Of a DNA stretch of 64,000 nt, positions 16,674 to 24,756 are shown one piece after another. Position numbers and translations under genes: made by a program. The stretch is from Clostridium beijerinckii (GTDB lineage: Bacteria; Bacillota; Clostridia; Clostridiales; Clostridiaceae). The stretch is taken from NCBI GenBank assembly GCA_003129525.1, contig CP029329.1:3270501-3334500 (forward strand), written 5' to 3'. A model generated the notes under the pieces. That model did not search any database. It saw only the letters and a program-made list of their open reading frames with translations, and was not told the origin of the DNA. Position 1 is the first letter of the stretch. Each line of letters begins with the position of its first letter.

Positions 16674-18362
16674 TTACTCCTTATCCTCAAGCATAATTAT
16701 ATCTTTCAAATCTCGAATAACAATCTTAGTTTCTGCGGCAGTTTCACCCAATAAGGATGCAATCTCATGTACAATTCGGAGTTGTTTATCAGCAATATCA
16801 TCTGCCATAGCAGCAGCTTGTATTTTCTTTTGCCTTAATTGGTTACGTTTCTGGCGTTCTGTTGTTATATTATTCATAATGCACACTATAATACCATTAC
16901 TCTTATCATACATGAATACTTGCCTAAGATATGCATTATATTCAGCTAGGAAGGCAAGCTTTTCTGTTTTTTCAATGCCACTAGTAATAATACTTACAAA
17001 ATCAAATTCATCTAGTATACGAGATACAGGCTGATTAATAATATCCTTAGGTTCTAAATCGAAAATATCACTGGCTGCCTTATTAATCTGTTGGACTTTA
17101 AGATCCATATCCACTGTAAGTATTGCGTTAGGTGTTATATTTATAATTTGATTTGAAAAGGATTCTGCCCTTTCCTTCATATAGGGTAAACACATACTGA
17201 TTTCTGCTTTTCCTGCATAAACAGCTGAAGCTTTTTCACGGCAAGAAAAGTAACCACACATACCACAATTTAATTCATCGGCTTCTGTATATTTACCCAT
17301 TTTGTGTAAAATCGCAATAATCTGCGCCTCAGAAGGTTTTGCATAAATAATTGTTTCTCTATCTGTATAAGTTTTCTTCAATGACTTTTTACACATCACA
17401 TTAAAATCCCTAGAATAATCCAAAACCTTTGATTGCTTGTTAATCTCAATATTTGAAGTCAGTAAAGAAATATTATTCTTTTGAAAGGACGGCCCACCTA
17501 CGCAGCTACCCACGCAGAAACTCATTTCCACAAAACACTTTGAAACATTACCATTGCATATATCATCGATTGCCTGAACACACTTCTCATACCCACTAAG
17601 TGAAATGTACTCATGACTAATTACAGATTTCATTGAAGAAATAATGCCTCCATCTGTCGGGAATTTCCTTGATAAATATCTAGCTTCTTCATCTTTAGAA
17701 TTTGACTTTGATATTTCGATATCATTATCTTTCAGCATTTCACTTAATTCTTCAAAAGAAATAACATAATCAACATAGGAATCCATATTATAACGTTCTA
17801 TTTTTTTTGAAATACAAGGAGAAACAAACACAATTACTGCATCAGGGAACCTCTCTTTCAAAAGTTTTGAGTGAGCCTCCATTGGTGTTATTATAGGCGC
17901 AAGATACTCTAATGCATCTGGATAATATTTTTTAATTAATTCGTTTACAGAAGTGCAAGAAGACGATATATAAGTTTTATCTGGATTCTCTTTAAGTAAT
18001 TTTTCATATTCTGTTTTTACTAAATAAGCACCTTCAGCGGTTTCAAAAACATCTGCAAATTCTAGTTTTAAAAGAGCCTCCCTAAAGTCCGTAAACTCTG
18101 AATGATAGTATGCAGAAAACGATGGAGCAACACTTGCAATCACTTGCTCTTTCTCACGAAATGCATCCTTTAATTTTTCTACATCACTGATAGCTTCTTT
18201 AGTCTTTTGTGGACATACAATGGTACAACGTCCACACAAAATACATTCATCTTCACGTATCTGAGCGCATTGATTTTTAATTTCAATAGCTTTAACTGGA
18301 CAATAGCGCACACATTTATAGCAATTTTTACAGTTTACATTTTCAAATTGTAAAATTTTCAT
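16674..18362 (-). CDS. Sensory-type [FeFe]-hydrogenase-like protein with PAS domain
   Basis: Order: two 4Fe-4S ferredoxin motifs (CKNCYKCVRYC, CILCGRCTIVC), an Fe-hydrogenase catalytic-type domain, an Fe-S domain (CGMCGYFSCREKA) and a PAS domain (AILTVDMDLKVQQINKAASD) before a helical tail. H-cluster signatures are altered: SSSCTSVNE for TSCCPxW, SPCISKKIE for MPCxxKxxE, and MSFCVGSCVGG for the third. Cluster-ligand cysteines appear kept while the proton-relay region is changed. This matches the sensory (HydS/group C-D) class, predicted to sense H2 or redox and signal through the phosphatase downstream. Confidence 0.85.
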   Translation of the reverse strand: MKILQFENVNCKNCYKCVRYCPVKAIEIKNQCAQIREDECILCGRCTIVCPQKTKEAISDVEKLKDAFREKEQVIASVAPSFSAYYHSEFTDFREALLKLEFADVFETAEGAYLVKTEYEKLLKENPDKTYISSSCTSVNELIKKYYPDALEYLAPIITPMEAHSKLLKERFPDAVIVFVSPCISKKIERYNMDSYVDYVISFEELSEMLKDNDIEISKSNSKDEEARYLSRKFPTDGGIISSMKSVISHEYISLSGYEKCVQAIDDICNGNVSKCFVEMSFCVGSCVGGPSFQKNNISLLTSNIEINKQSKVLDYSRDFNVMCKKSLKKTYTDRETIIYAKPSEAQIIAILHKMGKYTEADELNCGMCGYFSCREKASAVYAGKAEISMCLPYMKERAESFSNQIINITPNAILTVDMDLKVQQINKAASDIFDLEPKDIINQPVSRILDEFDFVSIITSGIEKTEKLAFLAEYNAYLRQVFMYDKSNGIIVCIMNNITTERQKRNQLRQKKIQAAAMADDIADKQLRIVHEIASLLGETAAETKIVIRDLKDIIMLEDKE

Positions 18363-18594
18363 ATTCTAATTCCCATACCTTTCAATACGTAGTTCTGAAA
18401 AATAACCTAAATATTTCTCATTCCTACTCCTGTTATATTAGTATCATCAATTTTTATCTATAGCTCTATATAAATCTTTCCAATATATAATCCTTTTATT
18501 ACATTATATCCTAATAAATTACTAATATAAACAGTTTTTCTATTGTCTGCATAAATCTAACTCAAGAGTTGTTTATCTATATTATTAGGCACTA

Positions 18595-18638
18595 AAAAAA
18601 CCGTATTATTTATAAGAATCTAAATAATACGGTTTTTT
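18595..18638. terminator. Strong bidirectional terminator
   Basis: AAAAAACCGTATTATTTA, an 8-base loop and TAAATAATACGGTTTTTT form an 18-bp perfect stem just past the CAP-domain gene stop. Confidence 0.9.
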
Positions 18639-18669
18639 AAAGTAATATATTGTTTTGCCTTTTTATTTA

Positions 18670-19617
18670 TTAATTTGAGAATTCTTGTGTTCCCATAAAT
18701 TTATTGTTTCCTTGGACAACTCCTATACCAACTTTAGTATATGAAGGGTTCATCATATTTGCTTTATGACCTGGTGAATTCCACCATTGGTTAAATAATT
18801 CAACTGCATCATAAGTGTTATATGCTATATTTTCCCCAACTGTCATATATGTGTAACCTACTGATTTTAACCAATCTGTATATTTAGTTCCTTGTGGAGT
18901 CACATGGTCAAAATAGTTAAATTGTATCATATGGTCACTCTTATATCTTGCTACTTGTAGTAAAGTATTATCTAATGTTAATGGTTGTAACCCAGCTTCT
19001 ACTCTTTTTGCATTCATTAATTCAAGAATTTTATTTTCAGCCGAAGCTTGTACATTTATTGCATAAGTTTTTGGTAATTGAGGTAACCCCTGTACATCCA
19101 CTGAAGTTAAATCTGTAGCTGTTTTGCTTCCTGTACTAGTAGTTTTTCCTGCATTTGTTGTATCAGTTGTTCTTCCTGTGCTAGTAGTGTCTCCTGAATT
19201 AGTTAAGTTTCCAACACTTGTAATACTTACAGTATTAGTATTTGTTGTAGTTCCTGTTTTGGTAGTATCGTGATTATTATTTGAATTACTTACTATAGAA
19301 TTTTTATTATTATCTTTTATTACATTATTATTTAAATCAAATACTTTATCGCTTGTTGGAATTTTAGTTCCTGCAGCTTGTCCATCTGAAGAACATTTAT
19401 ATGTATTATTATTTACTAAAACCTCTCCAGTTTCCATTGCACCAGCTGTATTTAAACAATAAGTTTTGTCATTTGATGCTTGATTTAAAATTAAACTATA
19501 AAAATCATTAGCCGTCGAATTATTAGTAGCTGCAGATACTCCTAATGTTGATAAACTGCCAATTGATATGGCTGTAATAGCTACTGCCATCATCTTTTGT
19601 AAAAATGCTTTCTTCAT
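18670..19617 (-). CDS. Secreted CAP-domain (SCP/YkwD-like) protein
   Basis: A 315-residue protein with signal peptide MKKAFLQKMMAVAITAISIG. Residues about 40-180 are a low-complexity Thr/Asn/Gly linker containing repeats such as TTSTGRTTDTTNAG; the last 130 residues are a CAP domain (LELMNAKRVEAGLQPL, HVTPQGTKYTDWLKSVGY, GENIAYNTYDAVELFNQWWNSPGH). The start at 19617 is set by AAAGGAG; an upstream frame to 19725 lacks one. CAP proteins are extracellular; substrate unknown. Confidence 0.9.
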   Translation of the reverse strand: MKKAFLQKMMAVAITAISIGSLSTLGVSAATNNSTANDFYSLILNQASNDKTYCLNTAGAMETGEVLVNNNTYKCSSDGQAAGTKIPTSDKVFDLNNNVIKDNNKNSIVSNSNNNHDTTKTGTTTNTNTVSITSVGNLTNSGDTTSTGRTTDTTNAGKTTSTGSKTATDLTSVDVQGLPQLPKTYAINVQASAENKILELMNAKRVEAGLQPLTLDNTLLQVARYKSDHMIQFNYFDHVTPQGTKYTDWLKSVGYTYMTVGENIAYNTYDAVELFNQWWNSPGHKANMMNPSYTKVGIGVVQGNNKFMGTQEFSN

Positions 19618-20227
19618 TAGTTTTTCTCCTTTATGTGTTTTATTTGGTTTCTTGCTGTTATGTATTTTTTTCTTCTGAGCAAGTCCATGTCTATATACTA
19701 ACATCTTTTCGACATTATTCAACAAAGCAATCCTTTAACTAATTCCATTAAAGGATATCAACTGCTTAGTGCCTCATCATGCTCTTATTTCTTGCCTTAT
19801 GCGCCACTATATGCTTCTAACCCTTATAATACAAAGGGTAAACCCCTATATTTATTTTGAAATAAGTATATTTCAACTTAAATTTTTATAAAAATAGCAA
19901 CCTAACAAAAAAAGTATCCATGGTACTTCCCCTATTATATTTTCTTTACAATATAATCAACGAATCCTTGTTTGATTTTTTCACCTTTATATATTCTTTC
20001 TAATACTCTGCTTTCTTTGATTAAAATTTCAAATTAAAGCATTTATTATATTTTTAGTTATAATCAACTTTATAGGAAATAATCTTATAGGCAAATGTTT
20101 AAATTTTTATAATACTTCTAAGCACTATAATAGATTTCTACATGCAATGGGGAGCAATGTATGCATAACATGTGTGATATTTTGTAAATTATGTTATAAT
20201 AAGTGCCATGTAAAACTACAATCTAAT
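19618..20227. other. AT-rich intergenic region
   Basis: Upstream of two divergent genes. Contains small palindromes (for example CCTTTAACTAATTCCATTAAAGG near 19733-19755, split by a short loop) and likely promoters, including TATAAT at about 20194. No coding frame is convincing. Confidence 0.4.
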
Positions 20228-20440
20228 GGACAACAATAAATGAGGGCGAACTTGTGTAAGATACAAGTATAGAAACCCAAATACAGTTATAGCGGAATAT
20301 TTCTGTGATATTTTGGTGGAAGTGCATACGTTAGGCACCATTTGTATACCAATATCCACTGCTACTACATTGACCTTAATTGACAAGGTCTTGAAACATC
20401 AACAATGTCTGACTATACTATATAAAAGTTCTAAACTTAT
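20228..20440 (+). other. Hairpin-rich leader of the alpha/beta hydrolase gene
   Basis: Several nested complementary segments occur in sequence: GGG...CTTGT/ACAAG...CCC, TGGTG/CACCA, AGTG/CACT and GACCTT AATTGAC AAGGTC. They lie within 250 bases of the hydrolase start and on its strand. I cannot match a known riboswitch class. Confidence 0.35.
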
Positions 20441-20479
20441 AAACCTTACCCTAAATTTTACGCTTGGAGGAAATAATAT

Positions 20480-21289
20480 ATGAGTTACTGGGACACAGCG
20501 GTCTGCGAAACAAACGGAATTAATATACACTACACAAGAACCGGTGGAAATAAACCTCCTTTAATTTTGCTACATGGATTAATGACTAATGGGGAATGTT
20601 GGACAGGTTTGGCACATGTTCTGGAGAAAGAATATGACGTAATCATGCCTGATGCCAGGGGACATGGCAATTCGAGTGTACCTGACTTTGGATATCGATA
20701 CGAAGACCATGCAAACGATGTTGCCGGTTTAATAAATGTCCTAAGACTGCCTCCTCCAATCCTGCTCGGACATTCCATGGGAGGGATGACTGCAGCCGTG
20801 GTGGCAAGTCGTAAACCCAATCTACTTCGTGGCCTGGTATTAGCTGATCCAACGTTCTTGAGTCCCACAGTTCAGCGCGAAGTTCGTGATAGTGATGTCG
20901 CCGACCAGCATCGACGAATGCTCAATATGTCATTGGATGAAGTGGTGGCAGACGCGCGTAATAGACACCCTAATCGGTCAGGAGATATCCTTGAGTTGTT
21001 CGCTCGGGCACGACTTCAAACAAGCATGGCCGCCTTTGACGTTCTTACGCCACCGAACCCTGATTATAAGCTGTTAGTGAGTGAAATTGACGTTCCAAGC
21101 CTCATCGTATTTGGTGATAAAGGCGTGGTTTCGTCTGTTGTTGTCGAGGAAATGCAACTTCTTAATCCAAGACTCCAGGCAGAACAAATCCAGGAAGCTG
21201 GTCACAGTGTCCACTTAGACCAGCCAGAGCGCTTTGCGACTGTCGTCGGATCTTTCATACGTTCAATTGGAACAGTCATTGATTCATGA
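20480..21289 (+). CDS. Alpha/beta hydrolase, probably horizontally acquired
   Basis: A 269-residue alpha/beta hydrolase behind GGAGG. Oxyanion motif LILLHGLMTNGECW, nucleophile elbow GHSMGGM (catalytic Ser), acid region VFGDKGVV and catalytic His in EAGHSVHLDQPE are all present. Substrate unknown; relatives include esterases and haloperoxidase-like enzymes. The gene is near 45-50% G+C with codons such as CGG, GCC and CTG, unlike its AT-rich neighbours, and lies against a DUF2922 remnant, so recent transfer is likely. Confidence 0.9.
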   Translation: MSYWDTAVCETNGINIHYTRTGGNKPPLILLHGLMTNGECWTGLAHVLEKEYDVIMPDARGHGNSSVPDFGYRYEDHANDVAGLINVLRLPPPILLGHSMGGMTAAVVASRKPNLLRGLVLADPTFLSPTVQREVRDSDVADQHRRMLNMSLDEVVADARNRHPNRSGDILELFARARLQTSMAAFDVLTPPNPDYKLLVSEIDVPSLIVFGDKGVVSSVVVEEMQLLNPRLQAEQIQEAGHSVHLDQPERFATVVGSFIRSIGTVIDS

Positions 21290-21342
21290 ACATGCTAAAC
21301 TTGAGTACTTTGGAAGATTGATGTGCATGATTAATATGAAAA

Positions 21343-21366
21343 GTTACTAAGTGTGATGTGGCTTAA
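21343..21366 (+). pseudogene. Last codons of a deleted DUF2922 gene
   Basis: GTT ACT AAG TGT GAT GTG GCT TAA translates VTKCDVA-stop, matching the VTKYDVA-stop end of the intact DUF2922 gene at 37242-37460. Similarity continues through the untranslated tail into the terminator, so this is a true remnant and not chance. Confidence 0.75.
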
Positions 21367-21383
21367 GTTTTAGGTAAGATTAT

Positions 21384-21413
21384 AGAAGCATATCCGTAAT
21401 TGGATAAGCTTCT
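21384..21413 (+). terminator. Terminator homologous to that of the DUF2922 gene
   Basis: AGAAGCATATCC GTAATT GGATAAGCTTCT followed by ATTTTTA. The same hairpin, with few changes, follows the intact DUF2922 gene at 37477. Confidence 0.85.
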
Positions 21414-21559
21414 ATTTTTATGGATTTATATTTATTTAAGTCTATAATTATTGCTGACATTCTTCTCTATTTCAACAATAAAATCCTTGCACATTTCATA
21501 AACCCTAGAGCCAACCCCTTCATCGAAAGCTAATAATCTATCAATTGAAAATTCGCTGC

Positions 21560-21751
21560 TCACAACCTTAGTCTTTTCTTTTTAGCTCTAAACTTTGCAA
21601 CCCTGTCATTATTTAATTGTCTTGCCCTTTCCATTCCTTCAACATTTTGATGTTTATCCCAGTTTTTAATTTTAAAAATCTTATCCTGGGTGAGTTCTAT
21701 CATTTCTAATTTTCTTAGCACTTTATAAGCTGCTTTTATTTCATCTACTAA
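21560..21751 (-). pseudogene. Phage replisome organizer remnant
   Basis: An in-frame stretch without start codon reads VDEIKAAYKVLRKLEMIEL, then FKIKNWDKHQNVEGMERARQ and NDRVAKFRAKKKRLRL-stop. The KNWDKHQN...R..NNDRVAKFR pattern is that of N-terminal phage replisome organizer domains. It follows the excisionase-like gene on the same strand, as in prophage early regions. Confidence 0.65.
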
Positions 21752-21938
21752 TTAACACCTTATCTTCCACCTTAAAATAAGGAAAGTCAGTATTGGGTTT
21801 ATTAATTAATTCACTTATTTTCTCTTTACTGACATTTATAAGTTCTGCACATTCTATAACTGTAAGTGTCATTTTATTTGAAATATTATTTTTAAAAATA
21901 TCATGAAGTTGATTAAATATTATCTCTTCTTCGCCCAT
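21741..21938 (-). CDS. Small helix-turn-helix (excisionase-like) protein
   Basis: A 65-residue protein with GAGGTG 7 bases before ATG. MTLTVIECAELINVSKEKIS, then ELINKPNTDFPYFKV is a winged HTH of the MerR/excisionase sort (DNA-binding HTH_17 type). It overlaps the upstream XRE gene by 26 bases and so is co-transcribed with it in what looks like a decayed phage control region. Confidence 0.7.
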   Translation of the reverse strand: MGEEEIIFNQLHDIFKNNISNKMTLTVIECAELINVSKEKISELINKPNTDFPYFKVEDKVLISR

Positions 21939-22134
21939 CTATGGTCACCTCACATGCTATTTCAATTTCCCTTATGCTTTTTCCATAAATTTCACTTAGC
22001 TTTTCTATCTTTAGCATGTCCATTTTATATTTACCCTTCTCAATATTATTAAATTGAACTCTACTTATATCCAATTTTTCTGCAACTTTATATGCTTTTA
22101 TTCCACTTTCCTCTCTCAATTGCTTTAAATTCAT
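21913..22134 (-). CDS. XRE-family transcriptional regulator
   Basis: A 73-residue lambda-Cro/CI-type HTH protein, MNLKQLREESGIKAYKVAEK, LDISRVQFNNIEKGKYKM. ATG at 22134 has GGAGG spaced 7 bases; a GTG two codons earlier overlaps that site. Divergent from the second XRE gene at 22626, with a palindromic operator-like sequence between them, as in phage lysogeny switches. Confidence 0.85.
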   Translation of the reverse strand: MNLKQLREESGIKAYKVAEKLDISRVQFNNIEKGKYKMDMLKIEKLSEIYGKSIREIEIACEVTIDGRRRDNI

Positions 22135-22378
22135 CCTCACTCCTCCTTTACTTAATTGTAAATTTATTCCATGAATATGTAAAGTATTTTTTTTAATTTT
22201 ATTTTATTTTTGAAATATATTTTTCATTTTTGAAAAGTATATTGTTCTATTTATTCCATACATTTTATAATCCCTTTCATTAAATGCTATTTATCTGGTC
22301 ATTTATTATGATAAATGTCAGTATTATTGATATTATATAAAATAAATAACCTTATTACCATTATTTAGAAATATGTAA

Positions 22379-22394
22379 TTTACAAATTTGTAAA
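22379..22394. promoter_or_regulatory. Palindromic operator candidate between divergent XRE genes
   Basis: TTTACAAATTTGTAAA is a perfect 16-bp palindrome in the 490-base gap between the two XRE regulators; a half-site-like TTGTAAATTT lies near 22156. The rest of the gap is AT-rich with no visible gene. Confidence 0.5.
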
Positions 22395-22625
22395 GTTGAT
22401 TTATAATAAGGCATAAGAAACAAATTAATAAAATAATAAAATGTGTTAATGTATATGGGTAGCAGAGAATAAAATGTGTTTAGATTATAGATCATTATTA
22501 GTTAAACATGCTTAAAAAGTGCATCACAGTGCTATACTTTTTAACTAAATTTATTTCATATGGAAAATAGGCTAATATGTTGACTTGTTATTTTCTTGAA
22601 TATGCCTAAATAAGGAGGGATATAT

Positions 22626-23018
22626 ATGTTTAATAATCGTTTAGAAAAGTATCGAAATGAGCTCCACCTAAGAAAGAAAGAAATGGCAGATAAATTACAA
22701 ATAAGTGAAAGTTACTATAGCCTAATAGAAAATGGAAAAAGAAATCCGTCAAAAAACTTTATAGAAAAACTAGTATTGATTAGTGAATTACCTGAAGAGT
22801 ATTGGATATATGGAATGAATACGGAAGACTATGTAAATACTAGAGATGAGTTCAAATCTCTAAAAAAAGCTTTAAACACTGTTTTAGAACTTGGTTCTGT
22901 TAAAAATGTTAATGAATTTTTTGATCAGAATAATAATCCAAAAGATTCTCTTGGACGTTTACTGATTGCTGCTCTTAAAGCAGATATAAGTTGTATGATA
23001 GAAAAAAGGCAAAAGTAA
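22626..23018 (+). CDS. XRE-family regulator (phage repressor-like)
   Basis: A 130-residue protein behind AAGGAGGG. N-terminal HTH: YRNELHLRKKEMADKLQI, SESYYSLIENGKRNPSKNFI. Residues 65-130 are a helical region with no peptidase motif, so it is not a LexA-type self-cleaving repressor. Together with the divergent XRE gene it forms a likely phage-type switch whose downstream phage genes are mostly gone. Confidence 0.85.
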   Translation: MFNNRLEKYRNELHLRKKEMADKLQISESYYSLIENGKRNPSKNFIEKLVLISELPEEYWIYGMNTEDYVNTRDEFKSLKKALNTVLELGSVKNVNEFFDQNNNPKDSLGRLLIAALKADISCMIEKRQK

Positions 23019-23048
23019 CAAGATCATGAATCCTTGTTACTTTTTTTC
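23015..23048 (+). terminator. Terminator of the XRE gene
   Basis: GTAACAAG, a 10-base loop and CTTGTTAC followed by seven Ts. Confidence 0.9.
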
Positions 23049-23111
23049 TATATTTAAATTAGTTACTTGTTGATGCCATAATTTCTATTATTCAATTTTC
23101 GCATTTTTCCT

Positions 23112-23399
23112 TTTTATATAGTTTAAGTCCGAATTCCTCCTAGTAAATGTTAAATGCGTATTATCAAATTCACATTTATAATCTGCGTGTTGTAAGACAT
23201 TAATTGATACCTTGCAGCTTCTAGGATACACAAATTTATTTTGAACATAAACAGGGTCTTTCTTATTTTTAGATTTACCACTATATTCAAAATGTAGGGT
23301 ATCCGAAGAAATGTCACTATTGCCGACATCTGAAACAAGATCATCATCTGAATAACTATTATCTGAAAATATATTTAATTCTTCAATAGCTTTTACACT
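23112..23399 (-). pseudogene. HNH endonuclease remnant (5mC/type IV-like)
   Basis: An open frame without start codon reads KKDPVYVQNKFVYPRSCKVS, INVLQHADYKCEFDNTHLTF and TRRNSDLNYI-stop. It resembles the segment just before the catalytic HH of HNH restriction endonucleases (usual pattern: ...C.....H..F.....Y.E.HHL). The frame ends exactly before that motif, so the nuclease is inactive here. Confidence 0.55.
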
Positions 23400-23498
23400 T
23401 TATTTTTTCAAATTAAATTTTCTTGTTTATATTCCCAATTTCATTATTAAATCATAATTTTATAATAGATAGAATTAATACGAAAGGTTTTTGTTGCT

Positions 23499-23708
23499 AT
23501 GGATTCAATACATCCCTCAAGTATATCAACCATTGTATATGACATTCGTATGTCCTTGCTATTTATACTATTTAGTACTGGCCAGATATACGAATTTACT
23601 GGTGTCCCATATAACGTTTATAGAAATTTAATATCAGCACAATCAAAATATAAATATTATGATGATTATATTAATGGAAAATACTCTTCTAAATTAATAA
23701 GCCAATAA
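23499..23708 (+). CDS. KTSC-domain protein
   Basis: A 69-residue protein matching the KTSC fold: IHPSSISTIVYDIRMSLLFI, then FSTGQIYEFTGVPYNVYRNL, SAQSKYKYYDDYINGKY. KTSC domains occur in phage and mobile-element proteins and in fusions with RNA or DNA enzymes; the role is unknown. A weak GAAAGG precedes the start. Its 3' end overlaps the methyltransferase remnant on the other strand by 15 bases. Confidence 0.75.
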   Translation: MDSIHPSSISTIVYDIRMSLLFILFSTGQIYEFTGVPYNVYRNLISAQSKYKYYDDYINGKYSSKLISQ

Positions 23709-23957
23709 ACTAATTATACAAGCACTATTGTAGAATTTCTTATTGTTATAAGGGTCTGCAATAGTCTTCCCCCTTATTTTTCTAATGTCTACATCCCAAA
23801 CACTTTCTTGATAATGTTTTGTAAATGGGTGATTAGTCTTATACATTAATATAGCAGCTGGATCATGATTAATTGCTATATAAATAGGTCTGTTTAATGC
23901 CATTTCTATTCCTGTACTAGCTCCACCACCTGCAAAATTATCCACTATTAATCCCAT
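23694..23957 (-). pseudogene. Truncated C5 DNA methyltransferase
   Basis: The first 50 residues (LIVDNFAGGGASTGIEMALN, PIYIAINHDPAAILMYKTNH, QESVWDVD) are the AdoMet-binding start of phage-type cytosine-C5 methyltransferases. After about residue 60 the frame becomes unrelated and ends at 87 residues, before the catalytic PC motif. A non-functional remnant. Confidence 0.8.
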
Positions 23958-24090
23958 GCTCTTACTTTGATTTCCTTCATCAAATCTACATATTGAGTAA
24001 ATTATATGAATAATCGGAAGTTTTCTTTATATTGAATAAATACTCTTACACCACTTATTCGTGCATCCTTTTTTAGAATTGTGTATAAAA

Positions 24091-24126
24091 AGATATCGCA
24101 AATTCATCTGAATAATGCGATATTTT
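24091..24126. terminator. Conserved hairpin repeat, copy D
   Basis: AGATATCGCAAATTCA / TGAATAATGCGATATTTT, 44 bases after the stop of the QGIY gene on the minus strand. Nearly identical to the copy at 1584. Confidence 0.75.
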
Positions 24127-24169
24127 ACACTTATTATTTATTTTTATAATTCATAATGAAACAAAATCA

Positions 24170-24511
24170 CTATTTAAGTTCCACCGGATTAATATATACT
24201 TCTCCTTTACCAAGTAATATAATTGTGTAATTAGGAAGAATAGGTATTGTATTATGCTTTTCTGAATTGGGTGTCAGCCGTATAGCTTGAAGTATATTTT
24301 GATCTTCATCAGTAATTATAATAGACATGGTATCTGTTGATGAAATGTTTGAAACAGAATAAATGTCATCTTTTGAATGATTAAAATCAGATAATGTATA
24401 AATACCTTGGGTAAGATTATTAGTAGTTAAAGCTGCAAATGCAGGTTTTAATCCACTTACAATAAATGTTAAACATAAAAAAGTCAAGAATAAAACAGTA
24501 AATCTTTTCAT
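24170..24511 (-). CDS. Small secreted 'QGIY' family protein, copy 3
   Basis: A 113-residue protein with AAGGTGGAG before its ATG. Signal peptide MKRFTVLFLTFLCLTFIVSG; the mature part has LTQGIYTLSDFNHSKDDIYS, ISSTDTMSIIITDEDQNILQ, AIRLTPNS and LLGKGEVYINPVEL. Most similar to the broken copy at 4515 (NQNILQ/SKQNLIQ, ...IRLTPNS/IRLIPQA). Function unknown; exported. Confidence 0.75.
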   Translation of the reverse strand: MKRFTVLFLTFLCLTFIVSGLKPAFAALTTNNLTQGIYTLSDFNHSKDDIYSVSNISSTDTMSIIITDEDQNILQAIRLTPNSEKHNTIPILPNYTIILLGKGEVYINPVELK

Positions 24512-24756
24512 TACAACTCCACCTTTCAGTTATATTATACTCAATGAGCCTAATAATATTAGTCCTTTTTACTTTTACAATAAAATCCCTACTTTAAAAC
24601 ACTTTGTAAATATCCCATTATTTAATTTTCAAAGGACATTTTCCTATCTTGTTACGTCAAAGCTACACATTGCGTAGATTATATGAATAATTAGAAGTTG
24701 AGCCCTGTAAATAAAATGTGAGAAACTTATACTTTTTGTGTTTGCACAAAATAAAA

